The position numbers and the translations under genes were made by a program. DNA of 64,000 nt from JAFKFJ01 sp963786445 (lineage in GTDB: Bacteria; Pseudomonadota; Alphaproteobacteria; Acetobacterales; Acetobacteraceae): positions 320,545 to 384,544 of the forward strand of contig CAWAZU010000026.1 of NCBI GenBank assembly GCA_963786445.1. Reading direction: 5' to 3'. Under the pieces are notes generated by a model. The model saw only the letters and a list, made by a program, of their open reading frames with translations, was not told the DNA's origin and did no database searches. This document shows, in pieces, positions 16,052-26,437 of this stretch; within the stretch, counting starts at the first letter, position 1, and every line of letters starts with the position of its first letter.

Positions 16052-16766
16052 CGCCGTCCCACTGCGCCAGCAGGCCGGCGACGAATTCCGGCACCACCCG
16101 GGTCGCCGGGCCGCGATGCGCCTCGTCGAACAGCGCCGCACCGTCCGACGGCTCCAGGTTCAGCTCGACCGTGCGTGCCCGGCCCCGCAGTTCGGCGACG
16201 AAGCCGGCCGCCGGATAGACGCTCCCCGACGTGCCGATCGCGACGAACAGGCCGCAGCGCGCCAGCGCCGCGCCGATCCGCGCCATGTGCAGCGGCATCT
16301 CGCCGAACCACACCACGTCCGGCCGCATCCGCCCGGCCTGTCCGCAGGCGGCGCACGCAGTCGTGATCTCCAGCGCCGCGGTCCAGGGCTGCGTGGCGCG
16401 GCAGCGCGTGCAGCGGGCGCGCAGCAATTCGCCGTGCATGTGCAGCAGGTTGCGGCTGCCGGCGCGCTCGTGCAGGTCGTCGATGTTCTGCGTGGCCAGC
16501 AGGAACTCGCCCGGCCAGCGCCGTTCCAGCTCGGCCAGCGCCCGATGCGCGGCGTTCGGCGCCACTTCGGGATCGACCAGCTGGGCGCGGCGGGCGTTGT
16601 AGAACGCCTGCACCCGCGCCGGATCGCGCGCGAACGCCTCCGGCGTCGCCACATCCTCCGGGCGCACGCGCGCCCAGATGCCGTCGGCGTCGCGGAACGT
16701 GGCGAGGCCGGACTCGCGGCTGATCCCGGCCCCGGTGAGCACGACGATGGCGGGCGGCGCTGGCAT
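16044..16766 (-). CDS. cobB: NAD-dependent protein deacylase (sirtuin, CobB type)
   Basis: A 240-residue sirtuin. It carries GAGISRESGLATFRDADGIW, the catalytic TQNIDDLHERAG and HGEL, a four-cysteine zinc site (CTRC and CAAC), and VVWFGEMP. FYNARR has the Tyr and Arg spaced as in class III sirtuins that prefer succinyl or malonyl lysine, so it may be a desuccinylase as well as a deacetylase. It is the first gene of a pair with the UDG, divergent from the SYLF gene. Confidence 0.92.
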   Translation of the reverse strand: MPAPPAIVVLTGAGISRESGLATFRDADGIWARVRPEDVATPEAFARDPARVQAFYNARRAQLVDPEVAPNAAHRALAELERRWPGEFLLATQNIDDLHERAGSRNLLHMHGELLRARCTRCRATQPWTAALEITTACAACGQAGRMRPDVVWFGEMPLHMARIGAALARCGLFVAIGTSGSVYPAAGFVAELRGRARTVELNLEPSDGAALFDEAHRGPATRVVPEFVAGLLAQWDGDD

Positions 16767-16868
16767 GGCACGCAGATATCCGCCGCGGCACCGCGGGTCG
16801 AGGGCGCCCTTGCCCGCGGACGCCGCGCGGGCGATATGACGTGCCGCCCGCACGTCCCGAGAGGCCCC

Positions 16869-17531
16869 ATGATCCGCTATGTTGTCGCCGCCCTGCTCGC
16901 GCTGCTGCCGTTCGCCGCACGGGCGCAGACCGAGCAGCAGGCATTGGTCGATCGCTCGACGCTGACCGTGCAGGACATGTTCACCGGCCGGAACGCCGCC
17001 GATCCGCTGACGCTGCTGCGCCAGTCCAAGGGTGCCCTGATCTGCCCGCGCGTGTTCAAGGCCGGCTTCATCGTCGGCGGCTCGGGCGGCGGCTGCGTGC
17101 TGGTCTCGCGCGGCCCGGCCGGCTGGAGCAGCCCGGCCTTCTACACCATCGGCAGCGGCAGCGTCGGCCTGCAGGCCGGAATACAGGACAGCCAGGTGGT
17201 ATTCCTGGTGCTGACCGAGAAGGGATTCCACGCCATCCTGAACAGCCAGTTCAAGATCGGCGCCGACGCCTCGGTCGCGGTCGCCACCTTCGGCGGCGGC
17301 GTGGAAGGCTCGACCACCGCCGCGCTGCGCGCCGACATCGTCGCCTTCGCCAGGTCGCGCGGCCTGTTCGCCGGGATTTCGCTGCAAGGCAGCATCATCT
17401 CCTCCGATACCGGCTGGGACCAGGTGTATTACGGCGCGCCGCTGGCGGCGCAGCAGATCGTGCTGCAGGGCCAGGGCAACAACCCGGGCGCGCAGCCGCT
17501 GCGCGAGATGCTGTTCAAGTTCAGCGGTTAG
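16869..17531 (+). CDS. YSC84/SYLF-domain secreted protein
   Basis: A 220-residue protein with a Sec signal peptide (IRYVVAALLALLPFAARAQT, cleavage after ARA) and a SYLF lipid-binding domain: LLRQSKGALICPRVFKAGFI, then GGSGGGCVLVSR, GFHAILNSQFKIG and a C-terminal YYGAPL. In eukaryotes this domain binds phosphoinositides; the bacterial role at the envelope is not settled. It ends one base before the YcgN gene start. Confidence 0.85.
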   Translation: MIRYVVAALLALLPFAARAQTEQQALVDRSTLTVQDMFTGRNAADPLTLLRQSKGALICPRVFKAGFIVGGSGGGCVLVSRGPAGWSSPAFYTIGSGSVGLQAGIQDSQVVFLVLTEKGFHAILNSQFKIGADASVAVATFGGGVEGSTTAALRADIVAFARSRGLFAGISLQGSIISSDTGWDQVYYGAPLAAQQIVLQGQGNNPGAQPLREMLFKFSG

Positions 17532-17532
17532 G

Positions 17533-18030
17533 ATGATGGCCGACGGCGTCCCGTTCTGGCAGGCCAAGCGCCTCGACGAGATGACCGAGGCGGAGTGGGA
17601 ATCGCTGTGCGACGGTTGCGGACGCTGCTGCCTGCACAAGCTGCGCCACGACGACACCGGCGAGCTGTCGTTCACCAACGTCGCCTGCCGGCTGCTCGAC
17701 CTGCATAGCTGCCGTTGCAGCGACTATGCCGATCGGCGGCTTCGCGTGCCGGATTGCGTGCGGCTGACGCCGCAGGAACTGCTGCAGATCGACTGGCTGC
17801 CGCCGTCCTGCGCCTATCGCGTTCTGGCCGAGGGCGGCGCGCTGGCGTGGTGGCACCCGCTGGTGTCGGGCGATCCCGACACGGTGCATACCGCCGGCGT
17901 CTCGGTGCGCGGGCGCGCGGTGGTCAGCGAGAAGCGCGCCGGGCCGCTGGAGAACCATGTGGCGGAATGGCCCGGCCGGCCGCCGCGGCCGCGGCGCCGG
18001 TCCGCGGCAAAGACGGAGGCGACGACATGA
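17533..18030 (+). CDS. YcgN/UPF0260 cysteine-cluster protein
   Basis: About 165 residues of the YkgJ-type cysteine-cluster family. It has CDGCGRCCLHKLRHDDTGEL and a second cluster, CRLLDLHSCRCSDY, typical of small metal or Fe-S binding proteins of unknown reaction. FWQAKRLDEMTEAEWESLCD is the standard N-terminus. Two adjacent ATG codons (17533, 17536) are possible starts. Its stop overlaps the next start as ATGA. Confidence 0.85.
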   Translation: MMADGVPFWQAKRLDEMTEAEWESLCDGCGRCCLHKLRHDDTGELSFTNVACRLLDLHSCRCSDYADRRLRVPDCVRLTPQELLQIDWLPPSCAYRVLAEGGALAWWHPLVSGDPDTVHTAGVSVRGRAVVSEKRAGPLENHVAEWPGRPPRPRRRSAAKTEATT

Positions 18031-18950
18031 TGCGCGACGCGCTTTACGGCGGGGTCAATGCCGCAGTGCTGACGCCGTTCCGCGACGACCTCTCGGTCGA
18101 TCTCGACCGCATGGCGGCGCATTGCCGCTGGCTGCTGGCCAACGGCTGCAACGGCTTGGCCATCCTCGGCACCACCGGGGAGGCCAACAGCCTCGGCATT
18201 GCCGAGCGCATCGCGGTGATGGAGGGGCTGGTGGCGCGCGGCATCCCCGCCCGCGTGCTGCTGCCCGGCACCGGCACGACGGCGATCCCGGACACGGTGG
18301 CGCTGACCGTGCGCGCGGCCGAACTCGGCTGCCGCGGGGCGCTGCTGCTGCCGCCGTTCTTCTACAAGAACCCGTCCGAGGACGGGCTGTTCGCCTATTA
18401 CGGCGAGGTGGCGCGGCGCGTGCCGGCCGGGATCGCGCTCTACTTCTACCATTTTCCGGCGCAGTCGGCGGTGCCGATCACCACCGGGCTGATCGCGCGC
18501 CTGCTGCGCGAATTCCCCGGCCGCTTCAAGGGGGTCAAGGACTCCAGCGGCGATTTCGCCAACACCGCATCCTATGTGCGGCAGTTCGCGCGCGAAGGCT
18601 TCGAGGTCTATTGCGGCGACGACGGGGCGCTGCACGCGCTGCTGCAGGAGGGCGGGGCCGGCTGCATCACCGCGGCCACCAATGTCGGCAGCGCGGTGAG
18701 CGCCATCGTCTATGCCAACTGGGACCGCGCGGTCGGCGCCGAGGCGCAGGCGACGCTGGCGGCGATCCGCAAGGCCGTCACCTCGGTCGCGCTGATCCCG
18801 GCGCTGAAGGCGCTGATGGCGCGGCATACCGGGCAAGCCGCCTGGCGCACCATCCGCCCGCCGCATTTGCCCCTGGACGCGGCGGCCGAGGCAAAACTGT
18901 TCGCTGCGTTCGACGCCGCCGGCGTGCGGCTGGCGCCGGTCGCCGCCTGA
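18027..18950 (+). CDS. DapA/NAL-family aldolase or dehydratase
   Basis: A 307-residue class I aldolase of the dihydrodipicolinate synthase family. NAAVLTPFRDD, the GTTGEANSL substrate loop, the YFYHFP tyrosine and the Schiff-base Lys in FKGVKDSSGDF are all present. The divergence from true DapA in the substrate loops, the position beside sugar genes and the lack of other dap genes except lysA make it equally likely to act on a 2-keto-3-deoxy sugar acid. Substrate not assignable from sequence. Confidence 0.8.
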   Translation: MMRDALYGGVNAAVLTPFRDDLSVDLDRMAAHCRWLLANGCNGLAILGTTGEANSLGIAERIAVMEGLVARGIPARVLLPGTGTTAIPDTVALTVRAAELGCRGALLLPPFFYKNPSEDGLFAYYGEVARRVPAGIALYFYHFPAQSAVPITTGLIARLLREFPGRFKGVKDSSGDFANTASYVRQFAREGFEVYCGDDGALHALLQEGGAGCITAATNVGSAVSAIVYANWDRAVGAEAQATLAAIRKAVTSVALIPALKALMARHTGQAAWRTIRPPHLPLDAAAEAKLFAAFDAAGVRLAPVAA

Positions 18951-19040
18951 ACACGCACTTCTGAAGGTCAGCTCCCGGCCTCGTTAACCGTCTGGCCACC
19001 CTATCCGCCCCATGTTCCATGCGGACTGCGGGAGGCGGTG

Positions 19041-19229
19041 ATGCAGGCACGGTCGGCGGTCGATCCCCTGGCGCTGTGGCGCGGCATTGACGACGCGGTC
19101 GGGCGGGAGGCTGCCCGCGCGCCGGCCAGGGTGGCCTCCCCGCCCGTCGCGGCCGAAGCGAAGCGCGCGAAGCCGGCCCGTCCCGTGCCCCCGGCGCAAC
19201 GTCCGGCGCAGGTGCTGGAACCGGCCTGA
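19041..19229 (+). CDS. Possible small Ala/Pro-rich protein
   Basis: A 62-residue reading frame preceded by a good GGAGG at 19031-19035. The product is Ala, Pro, Arg and Lys rich (KRAKPARPVPPAQRPAQ) with no recognisable domain. It may be a real basic small protein or chance in GC-rich DNA. The 160 bases between it and the isomerase gene hold nothing I can name. Confidence 0.3.
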   Translation: MQARSAVDPLALWRGIDDAVGREAARAPARVASPPVAAEAKRAKPARPVPPAQRPAQVLEPA

Positions 19230-19390
19230 TCCGCCTGCGATAGCCCGTCCTCGGCGCGCTGACCGGGTTGGCCGGGCGCCGCCGAATCCAGGCGCCGCTG
19301 CGCCGCCCCCTTCTGTGCAAGTCCGGACCGGGCGCTTATCATGCGCTGCGCCACGGGCGCCCGCGCACGGCCGGGCCGCAGGAGGGAACC

Positions 19391-20806
19391 ATGCAGCATC
19401 GCAAAATGACGATGGCCGTCATCATCGGCAATCGCGGCTTCTTCCCCGGCCACCTGGCCAAGTCCGGCCGTACCGAGATGATCGCGGCGCTGGAGCGCGC
19501 CGGCATGGACTGCGTGGTGCTCGGCGAGGATGCGAGCAAGCACGGCGCCGTCGAGACGCACGACGAGGCCAAACGCTGCGCCGCGCTGTTCCAGGAGCAC
19601 CGGCACCGCATCGACGGCGTGATCGTGTCGCTGCCCAATTTCGGCGACGAGCGCGGTGTGGCCGACACGCTGCGGCTGGCGAGGCTCGATGTGCCGGTGC
19701 TGGTGCAGGCCACGCCCGACACGCCGGACCGCATGGGCATCACGCACCGGCGCGACAGTTTTTGCGGAAAAATGTCGGCGTGCAACAACCTGCGCCAGTA
19801 CGGCATCCCGTACTCGCTGACGCAGCTGCACACCGTCCGCCCGGACTCCGATGGCTTCCGCGCCGATCTCGACTGGTTCGCCGCGGTCTGCCGCATCGTC
19901 AACGGATTGCGCAACCTGCGCGTCGGCTGCATCGGCGCCCGCCCCGCCGCCTTCAACACCGTGCGCTACAGCGAAAAACTGCTGGAGGCGAGCGGCATCT
20001 CCACCGAGACGGTCGATCTCTCCGACATCATCGGCCGCATCCAGCGGCTCAAGGACGACGATGACGGCGTGCAGCGCAAGCTCGCGCAGATCAAGGAATA
20101 CGTGAGCACGAAAGGCGTGCCCGACGCCTCGCTGGTCAAGATGGCCAAGCTCGGCTTCGTGATCGAGGACTGGATGCGCGCGACCGACGTGAAAGTCAGC
20201 GCCATTCAGTGCTGGACGGCGATGGAGGAATTTTTCGGCGTCGTGCCCTGCACGGTGATGAGCATGATGAGCAACGAGCTGCTGGCCAGCGCCTGCGAGG
20301 CCGACATCTGCGGCACCGTCAGCATGCACGCGCTGGCCCTGGCCTCCGAGACGCCGAGCGCGCTGCTCGACTGGAACAACAACTACGGCGAGGACCCCGA
20401 CAAGGCGGTGTGCTTCCATTGCAGCAACCTGCCGAAGCATTTCTTCGCCGACGACCGCATGGACTACCAGGAGATCATCGCCGGCACGGTCGGCAAGGAG
20501 AACACGTTCGGCACGATGGTCGGGCACGTGAAGGCCGGGCCGATGAGTTTTGTCCGCTTCTCCACCGACGATGTCGCCGGGCGCATCCGCGGCTATGTCG
20601 GCGAGGGCGCGTTCACCTCCGATCCGCTGACCACGTTCGGCGGCGCCGGCGTGGTGCGCATCGGCGGGCTGCAAGCCCTGCTGCGCCACATCTGCGAGAA
20701 CGGGTTCGAGCACCATGTCGCGGCGAATTTCTCGACCTCGGCGCACGCGGTGCATGAGGCGGCGACGCGCTATCTCGGCTGGCAGATGCACTGGCACCGC
20801 GGCTGA
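19391..20806 (+). CDS. L-fucose/L-arabinose isomerase-family sugar isomerase
   Basis: A 471-residue protein of the FucI-like isomerase family (COG2407 type). Conserved parts include FCGKMSACNNLRQYGIPYS, QCWTAMEEFFGVVPCTVMSM and CFHCSNLPKHFF, the last near the metal site. It would convert an aldose to a ketose. Because ribulokinase and AraD follow, L-arabinose to L-ribulose is the likeliest reaction, replacing the unrelated AraA. An ideal AGGAGG at 19380-19385 precedes the ATG. Other pentoses or L-fucose-like sugars cannot be excluded. Confidence 0.8.
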   Translation: MQHRKMTMAVIIGNRGFFPGHLAKSGRTEMIAALERAGMDCVVLGEDASKHGAVETHDEAKRCAALFQEHRHRIDGVIVSLPNFGDERGVADTLRLARLDVPVLVQATPDTPDRMGITHRRDSFCGKMSACNNLRQYGIPYSLTQLHTVRPDSDGFRADLDWFAAVCRIVNGLRNLRVGCIGARPAAFNTVRYSEKLLEASGISTETVDLSDIIGRIQRLKDDDDGVQRKLAQIKEYVSTKGVPDASLVKMAKLGFVIEDWMRATDVKVSAIQCWTAMEEFFGVVPCTVMSMMSNELLASACEADICGTVSMHALALASETPSALLDWNNNYGEDPDKAVCFHCSNLPKHFFADDRMDYQEIIAGTVGKENTFGTMVGHVKAGPMSFVRFSTDDVAGRIRGYVGEGAFTSDPLTTFGGAGVVRIGGLQALLRHICENGFEHHVAANFSTSAHAVHEAATRYLGWQMHWHRG

Positions 20807-20822
20807 CGCGGCGGGGGCGGCC

Positions 20823-22388
20823 ATGACCATCGTTGCGGGCGTCGATTTCGGCACGCTCAGCGTGCGGGTTTCGATCGTGGACAGTGCGCGCGGGCTGCTC
20901 GCCTCGGCGGTCGCAGAGTATCCGCTGCACCGCCGGCAGGATGACCCCGATTTCGCCACGCAGTCGCACGACGACCACATGGCCGGCCTGGTCGGCGCGA
21001 CGCGGCAGGCGGTGGCGGCGGCTGGCGTGCGCGGCGCGGACGTGGCGGCGATCGCGCTCGACACCACCGGATCGAGCGTCATCCCCGTCGGCGCGGGCAT
21101 GCAGCCGCTCGGCGACTACTATCTCTGGTGCGACCACCGCGCCAAGGGCGAGGCGGCCGAGATCACCGAGGCGGCGCACCGCGAGGGGCTGGCCGCGATC
21201 GAATGGAGCGGCGGCGTCTATTCCGCGGAATGGGGGTTTGCCAAGCTGCTGCACTGGCTGCGCCACAATCCCGACAAGCGCGGCGCCTTCGTCAGTGCTT
21301 TCGAGCATTGCGACATGGTGGCGGCGACGCTGGCCGGCATCGCCGATCCGCGCCAGGTCAAGCGCAGCGTCTGCGCGATGGGCCACAAATGGCTGTGGAA
21401 CCGCGCGCTCGGCGGCCTGCCGCCCGAAGCGTTCCTGGCCAAGGTCGATCCGCTGCTGGCCGGCGTGCGCGGAAAACTTGACGGGGTGTACGCGACCTCC
21501 GACGAGATTGCCGGGCATCTGGCGCCGGACTGGGCGGAACGGCTCGGTCTGCCGGCCGGCATCCCGATCCCGGTCGGCGCGTTCGACGCCCATTGGGACG
21601 CGATCGGCGCGGGGGCGCGGCAGGGCGACGTGGTCAATGTCGTCGGCACCTCGACCTGCATCATCGCCTATGCCGCCGAGGCGCAACTCGTGCCCGGCGT
21701 GTGCGGCGTGGTGCCGGGCAGCGTGCATCCGCATTTCACCGGCATCGAGGCCGGCCTGTCCGCCACCGGCGACATCTTTTCCGCCATCGCCCGCCGTGCC
21801 GGCACCACGGTCGCCGAACTCAGCCGCGGGCTGGAGGCGTATCGCGCCGGGCAGACCGGGCTGCTGCGCATGACCTGGGACAACGGCGACCGCACCGTGC
21901 TGGTCAATGCCAATCTCGGCGGCATCACCATCGGCTGGAACCTGCAGCACACCGCGCAGGACGAGCTGTTCGCCGCGATCGAGGGCACGGCCTGCCACAC
22001 GCGCGTCATCCTCGACCGCATGGCGGAATACGGCGCGCCGTCGCAGCGCGTCATCAACGGCGGCGGCGTGCCGCAGAACAACCCGGTGCTGAACCAGGTG
22101 TACGCCAATGTGCTGAACCGGCCGGTGCTGGTGCCGGCGGGAAAAGTGACGGGTCTCGGCGCGGCGATTTTTGCGTTCCTTGCCGCCGGCGCATTTCCGT
22201 CCGTGGAGGCGGCGCAGGATGCGGTCTGCCCGCGCTACACGGTGTTCGAGCCGCAGCCGGAGGCGCGCACGGCGTGCGATGCGCTGTACGGCCTGTTCCG
22301 CCGCGTCTATTTCGATTTCGGCAAGCCGGCGCCGGGCACGATCTTCAGCGACGTGCTGCCGACGCTGATCCGGGTGGCGCGCGGTTAG
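20823..22388 (+). CDS. araB: Ribulokinase (FGGY family)
   Basis: A 521-residue sugar kinase. The first phosphate loop is AGVDFGTLSVRVSIVDSARG, followed by IALDTTGSSVIPV, the ribulokinase-type YYLWCDHRAKGEA, the catalytic-Asp segment VGAFDAHWDAIGAG and the adenosine motif INGGGVPQNNPVLNQVYANV. It phosphorylates L-ribulose to L-ribulose 5-phosphate. It starts 17 bases after the isomerase gene, so the two form an operon. Its 3' end overlaps the convergent araD by 44 bases, which means the two genes of the pathway are on opposite strands. Confidence 0.92.
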   Translation: MTIVAGVDFGTLSVRVSIVDSARGLLASAVAEYPLHRRQDDPDFATQSHDDHMAGLVGATRQAVAAAGVRGADVAAIALDTTGSSVIPVGAGMQPLGDYYLWCDHRAKGEAAEITEAAHREGLAAIEWSGGVYSAEWGFAKLLHWLRHNPDKRGAFVSAFEHCDMVAATLAGIADPRQVKRSVCAMGHKWLWNRALGGLPPEAFLAKVDPLLAGVRGKLDGVYATSDEIAGHLAPDWAERLGLPAGIPIPVGAFDAHWDAIGAGARQGDVVNVVGTSTCIIAYAAEAQLVPGVCGVVPGSVHPHFTGIEAGLSATGDIFSAIARRAGTTVAELSRGLEAYRAGQTGLLRMTWDNGDRTVLVNANLGGITIGWNLQHTAQDELFAAIEGTACHTRVILDRMAEYGAPSQRVINGGGVPQNNPVLNQVYANVLNRPVLVPAGKVTGLGAAIFAFLAAGAFPSVEAAQDAVCPRYTVFEPQPEARTACDALYGLFRRVYFDFGKPAPGTIFSDVLPTLIRVARG

Positions 22389-23094
22389 CACCGGGCTTGT
22401 CGCCGCGCTGGCCATACCAGGCGCCCGGCCCGTGCTTGCGCTCGTAGTGGTAGGCCAGGATGTGCGGCTCCAGCGGCGGCGCGGCGGCGTCGATGGCGAG
22501 CGTCGCGCTGGCGATGCGCGCCATCTCTTCGAGGATCACGGCATTGCTCGCCGCCTCCGCCGCGGAACGGCCCCAGGTGAACGGGCCGTGGCCGTTCACC
22601 AGCACCATCGGCCGCGCCAGCGGGTCGCTGTCGGCGAAGCGGCGCACGATCGCATGGCCGGTCTCGCCCTCGTAGTCGCGCCGCACCTGCTCCGGTGTCA
22701 GCGGTTCGGTGCAGGGCACCGGCCCGAAACAGTAGTCGGCATGGGTGGTGCCGAAGCAGGGGAGTTCCCGCCGCGCCTGCGCCCAGGCGACGGCGTGCGC
22801 GGAATGCGTGTGCGCGACCCCGCCGATGGCCGCGAAGGCACGATAAAGAACGGTGTGCGTGCGCGTGTCGGTGGACGGGTTGAGGTCGCCCTCCACCACT
22901 TCGTCGTTCAGGCCGACCACCACCATGTTCGCCGGCGTCAGCGCCGCGTACGGCACGCCGGAGGGCTTTATCACGATGACGCCGCGCTCGCGGTCGATGC
23001 CGCTGACATTGCCCCAGGTGTAGAGCACGACGCCGCGACGGTGCAGTTCCAGATTGGCCTCGCAGACACGCTCGCGCAGTTCCTTGAGCAGCAT
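22345..23094 (-). CDS. araD: L-ribulose-5-phosphate 4-epimerase
   Basis: A 249-residue class II aldolase-fold epimerase. It shows LYTWGNVSGIDRERG, IKPSGVPYAALTPANMVVV and the zinc-binding GVAHTHSAHAVAWAQ (HxH), with further metal His near ILAYHYERKHG. It converts L-ribulose 5-phosphate to D-xylulose 5-phosphate, which enters the pentose phosphate pathway. The gene is convergent with araB and divergent from galK; the 120-base gap to galK should hold both promoters, but I see no clear boxes. Confidence 0.92.
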   Translation of the reverse strand: MLLKELRERVCEANLELHRRGVVLYTWGNVSGIDRERGVIVIKPSGVPYAALTPANMVVVGLNDEVVEGDLNPSTDTRTHTVLYRAFAAIGGVAHTHSAHAVAWAQARRELPCFGTTHADYCFGPVPCTEPLTPEQVRRDYEGETGHAIVRRFADSDPLARPMVLVNGHGPFTWGRSAAEAASNAVILEEMARIASATLAIDAAAPPLEPHILAYHYERKHGPGAWYGQRGDKPGANRAPPGSASAARR

Positions 23095-23214
23095 GGGTCC
23101 GTCTCCTCGCCTCGCGTCCTTGCGGCGAGGTCAGTGAAGCATCCCGGCTGCCTCATGGCCAGTTTGCAGGCCGGTCGCGCCGGTCTAGGGTCGCCGGGAC
23201 CGGCGGAGGGGGCG

Positions 23215-24372
<1,158 letters not shown>

Positions 24373-24387
24373 GGAGGTTGCGCCGCG

Positions 24388-25371
24388 ATGGACGTTCTGG
24401 TGGTTGGCGGCGCCGGCTATATCGGCAGCACGGTGGCGGCGCAGTTGTTGCAGGCGGGGCGCGGCGTCGTCGTGCTCGACGACCTCAGCCGCGGCCATCG
24501 CCGGGCGGTGCCGCCGGGTGCGGAGCTGGTGGCGGCCGATGTCGGCGACGCCGCCGCGCTGGACGCGGTGTTCGCCTCGCGCCGCTTCGATGTGGTGATG
24601 CATTTTGCCGCGCTGATCGAGGCCGGCAAGTCGATGAAAGTCCCCGAACGCTATTTCCGCAACAACACCGCCAACACGCTCACGCTGCTGCAGGCGATGC
24701 TGCGCCACGGCGTCGGCCGCCTGGTGTTTTCTTCCACCGCGGCGCTGTTCGGCAATCCCGAGCGCGTGCCGGTCGCCGAGGACGACCGGCAACTGCCCAC
24801 CAACGCCTACGGCGAATCGAAACTGCTGGTGGAGCGCATGCTGGACTGGCTGCATCGCGCGCACGGGCTGCGCTTCGCCTGCCTGCGCTACTTCAACGCC
24901 GCCGGCGCGCGCGACCCCGACCACGGCGAGGACCACCGGCCGGAATCGCACCTGATCCCGCTGGTGCTGCAAGTGGCACTCGGACGGCGCGAGTCGGTGG
25001 CGATGTTCGGCACCGACTATGCCACGCCGGACGGCACCTGCGTGCGCGACTACATCCATGTCGATGACCTCGCGCACGCGCATCTGCTGGCGATGGCCGC
25101 TCTCGGCGAACGCGAGCGGCTGCACTACAATCTCGGCAACGGCGAGGGTTTTTCCGTGCGTCAGGTGATCGAGGCGGCACGCGCGGTCACCGGCCACGCC
25201 ATCCCCGCCGTGACGGCGCCGCGGCGCGTGGGCGATCCGGCGGTGCTGATCGCGTCCGCTTCGCGCATCCGCGCCGAACTGGGCTGGCAGCCGCGCATCC
25301 CGGCGCTGCGCGACATCATCGCCAGCGCCTGGGACTGGCACCGCCGCCACCCGCACGGCTACGACGGCTGA
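24388..25371 (+). CDS. galE: UDP-glucose 4-epimerase
   Basis: A 327-residue short-chain dehydrogenase of the extended type. The NAD loop is VVGGAGYIGSTVAAQLL, HFAALIEAGKSM follows, the catalytic Ser/Thr is in SSTAALFG, and the Tyr-Lys pair is in YGESKLLVERM. RDYIHVDDLAHAHL is GalE-typical. It interconverts UDP-galactose and UDP-glucose for both the Leloir pathway and polysaccharide synthesis. It lies 15 bases after galK. Confidence 0.94.
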   Translation: MDVLVVGGAGYIGSTVAAQLLQAGRGVVVLDDLSRGHRRAVPPGAELVAADVGDAAALDAVFASRRFDVVMHFAALIEAGKSMKVPERYFRNNTANTLTLLQAMLRHGVGRLVFSSTAALFGNPERVPVAEDDRQLPTNAYGESKLLVERMLDWLHRAHGLRFACLRYFNAAGARDPDHGEDHRPESHLIPLVLQVALGRRESVAMFGTDYATPDGTCVRDYIHVDDLAHAHLLAMAALGERERLHYNLGNGEGFSVRQVIEAARAVTGHAIPAVTAPRRVGDPAVLIASASRIRAELGWQPRIPALRDIIASAWDWHRRHPHGYDG

Positions 25372-25378
25372 ACGGCAC

Positions 25379-26437
25379 ATGACCCCGCTCGCGGGCAGCT
25401 CTCACCGCCGCTTAAACCCGCTCACCGGCGAGTGGGTGCTGGTCTCGCCGCATCGCACGCAGCGGCCGTGGCAAGGCCAGACCGAGCGTCCGCCGCCGGC
25501 GGTCGCCATTGCCTACGATCCGGAGTGCTACCTCTGTCCCGGCAACCGCCGCGCCCACGGCGACGTCAACCCGCATTACGACCACGTTTTTGTCTTTCCC
25601 AACGATTTTGCGGCGCTGCAGGCGGACGCAGCCGGGCCGCGCCACGATCAGGGCGGGCTGCTCGTGGCGGAGGCGCAGAGCGGCATCTGCCGCGTGATCT
25701 GCTTCTCGCCCCGCCACGACCTGACGCTCGCCCGCATGCCGGTCGCCGACATCGCGCGCGTCGTGCAGGTGTGGACCGGGCAGTATCGCGAACTCGGCGC
25801 GCTGCCGACGATCGGCTCGGTGCAGATTTTTGAAAACCGCGGCGCGATGATGGGCGCGAGCAACCCGCATCCGCACGGCCAGATCTGGGCCAGCCGCAGC
25901 CTGCCCAACGAGGCGGCCAAGGAACTCGCAGCGCAGAGCGCGTATCACGCCGAGCACGGCAGCTGCCTGCTCTGCGACTACCTGGCGCTGGAACAGGCCG
26001 CCGGCGAGCGCGTGGTGTGCGGGAACGCGCATTTCGTGGCACTCGTGCCGTTCTGGGCGGTCTGGCCGTTCGAGACGCTGCTGCTGCCGCGGCGGCATGT
26101 TCGCGCAATGGACGAGATGGACGCGGCAGAAACCACCGCGCTCGCCGACATCCTGCGCCAGCTCACGATCCGCTACGACAACCTGTTCGAGGTCGCGTTT
26201 CCCTACTCGATGGGCTTTCACCAGCTTCCGACCGACGGCGCGCCGCATCCCGCCTGGCACCTGCACGCGCATTTCTATCCGCCGCTGCTGCGCTCGGCGA
26301 GCGTGCGAAAGTTCATGGTCGGCTTCGAGCTGCTGGCCTCGCCGCAGCGCGACATCACGCCGGAAGCTGCGGCCGAACGGCTGCGCGAAGTGCCCGCGAC
26401 GCACTACCTCAGCCGTGCAGGATCGCCACCGTCTTGA
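25379..26437 (+). CDS. galT: Galactose-1-phosphate uridylyltransferase
   Basis: A 352-residue HIT-superfamily enzyme. RRLNPLTGEWVLVSPHRTQR starts the protein, CYLCPGNRRAHG gives metal ligands, and SNPHPHGQIWAS is the active-site HPHGQ. It exchanges UMP between UDP-glucose and galactose 1-phosphate. The 3' end overlaps the convergent aldehyde dehydrogenase gene by 29 bases. With galK and galE it completes the Leloir pathway; no mutarotase or galactose transporter is in the window. Confidence 0.95.
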   Translation: MTPLAGSSHRRLNPLTGEWVLVSPHRTQRPWQGQTERPPPAVAIAYDPECYLCPGNRRAHGDVNPHYDHVFVFPNDFAALQADAAGPRHDQGGLLVAEAQSGICRVICFSPRHDLTLARMPVADIARVVQVWTGQYRELGALPTIGSVQIFENRGAMMGASNPHPHGQIWASRSLPNEAAKELAAQSAYHAEHGSCLLCDYLALEQAAGERVVCGNAHFVALVPFWAVWPFETLLLPRRHVRAMDEMDAAETTALADILRQLTIRYDNLFEVAFPYSMGFHQLPTDGAPHPAWHLHAHFYPPLLRSASVRKFMVGFELLASPQRDITPEAAAERLREVPATHYLSRAGSPPS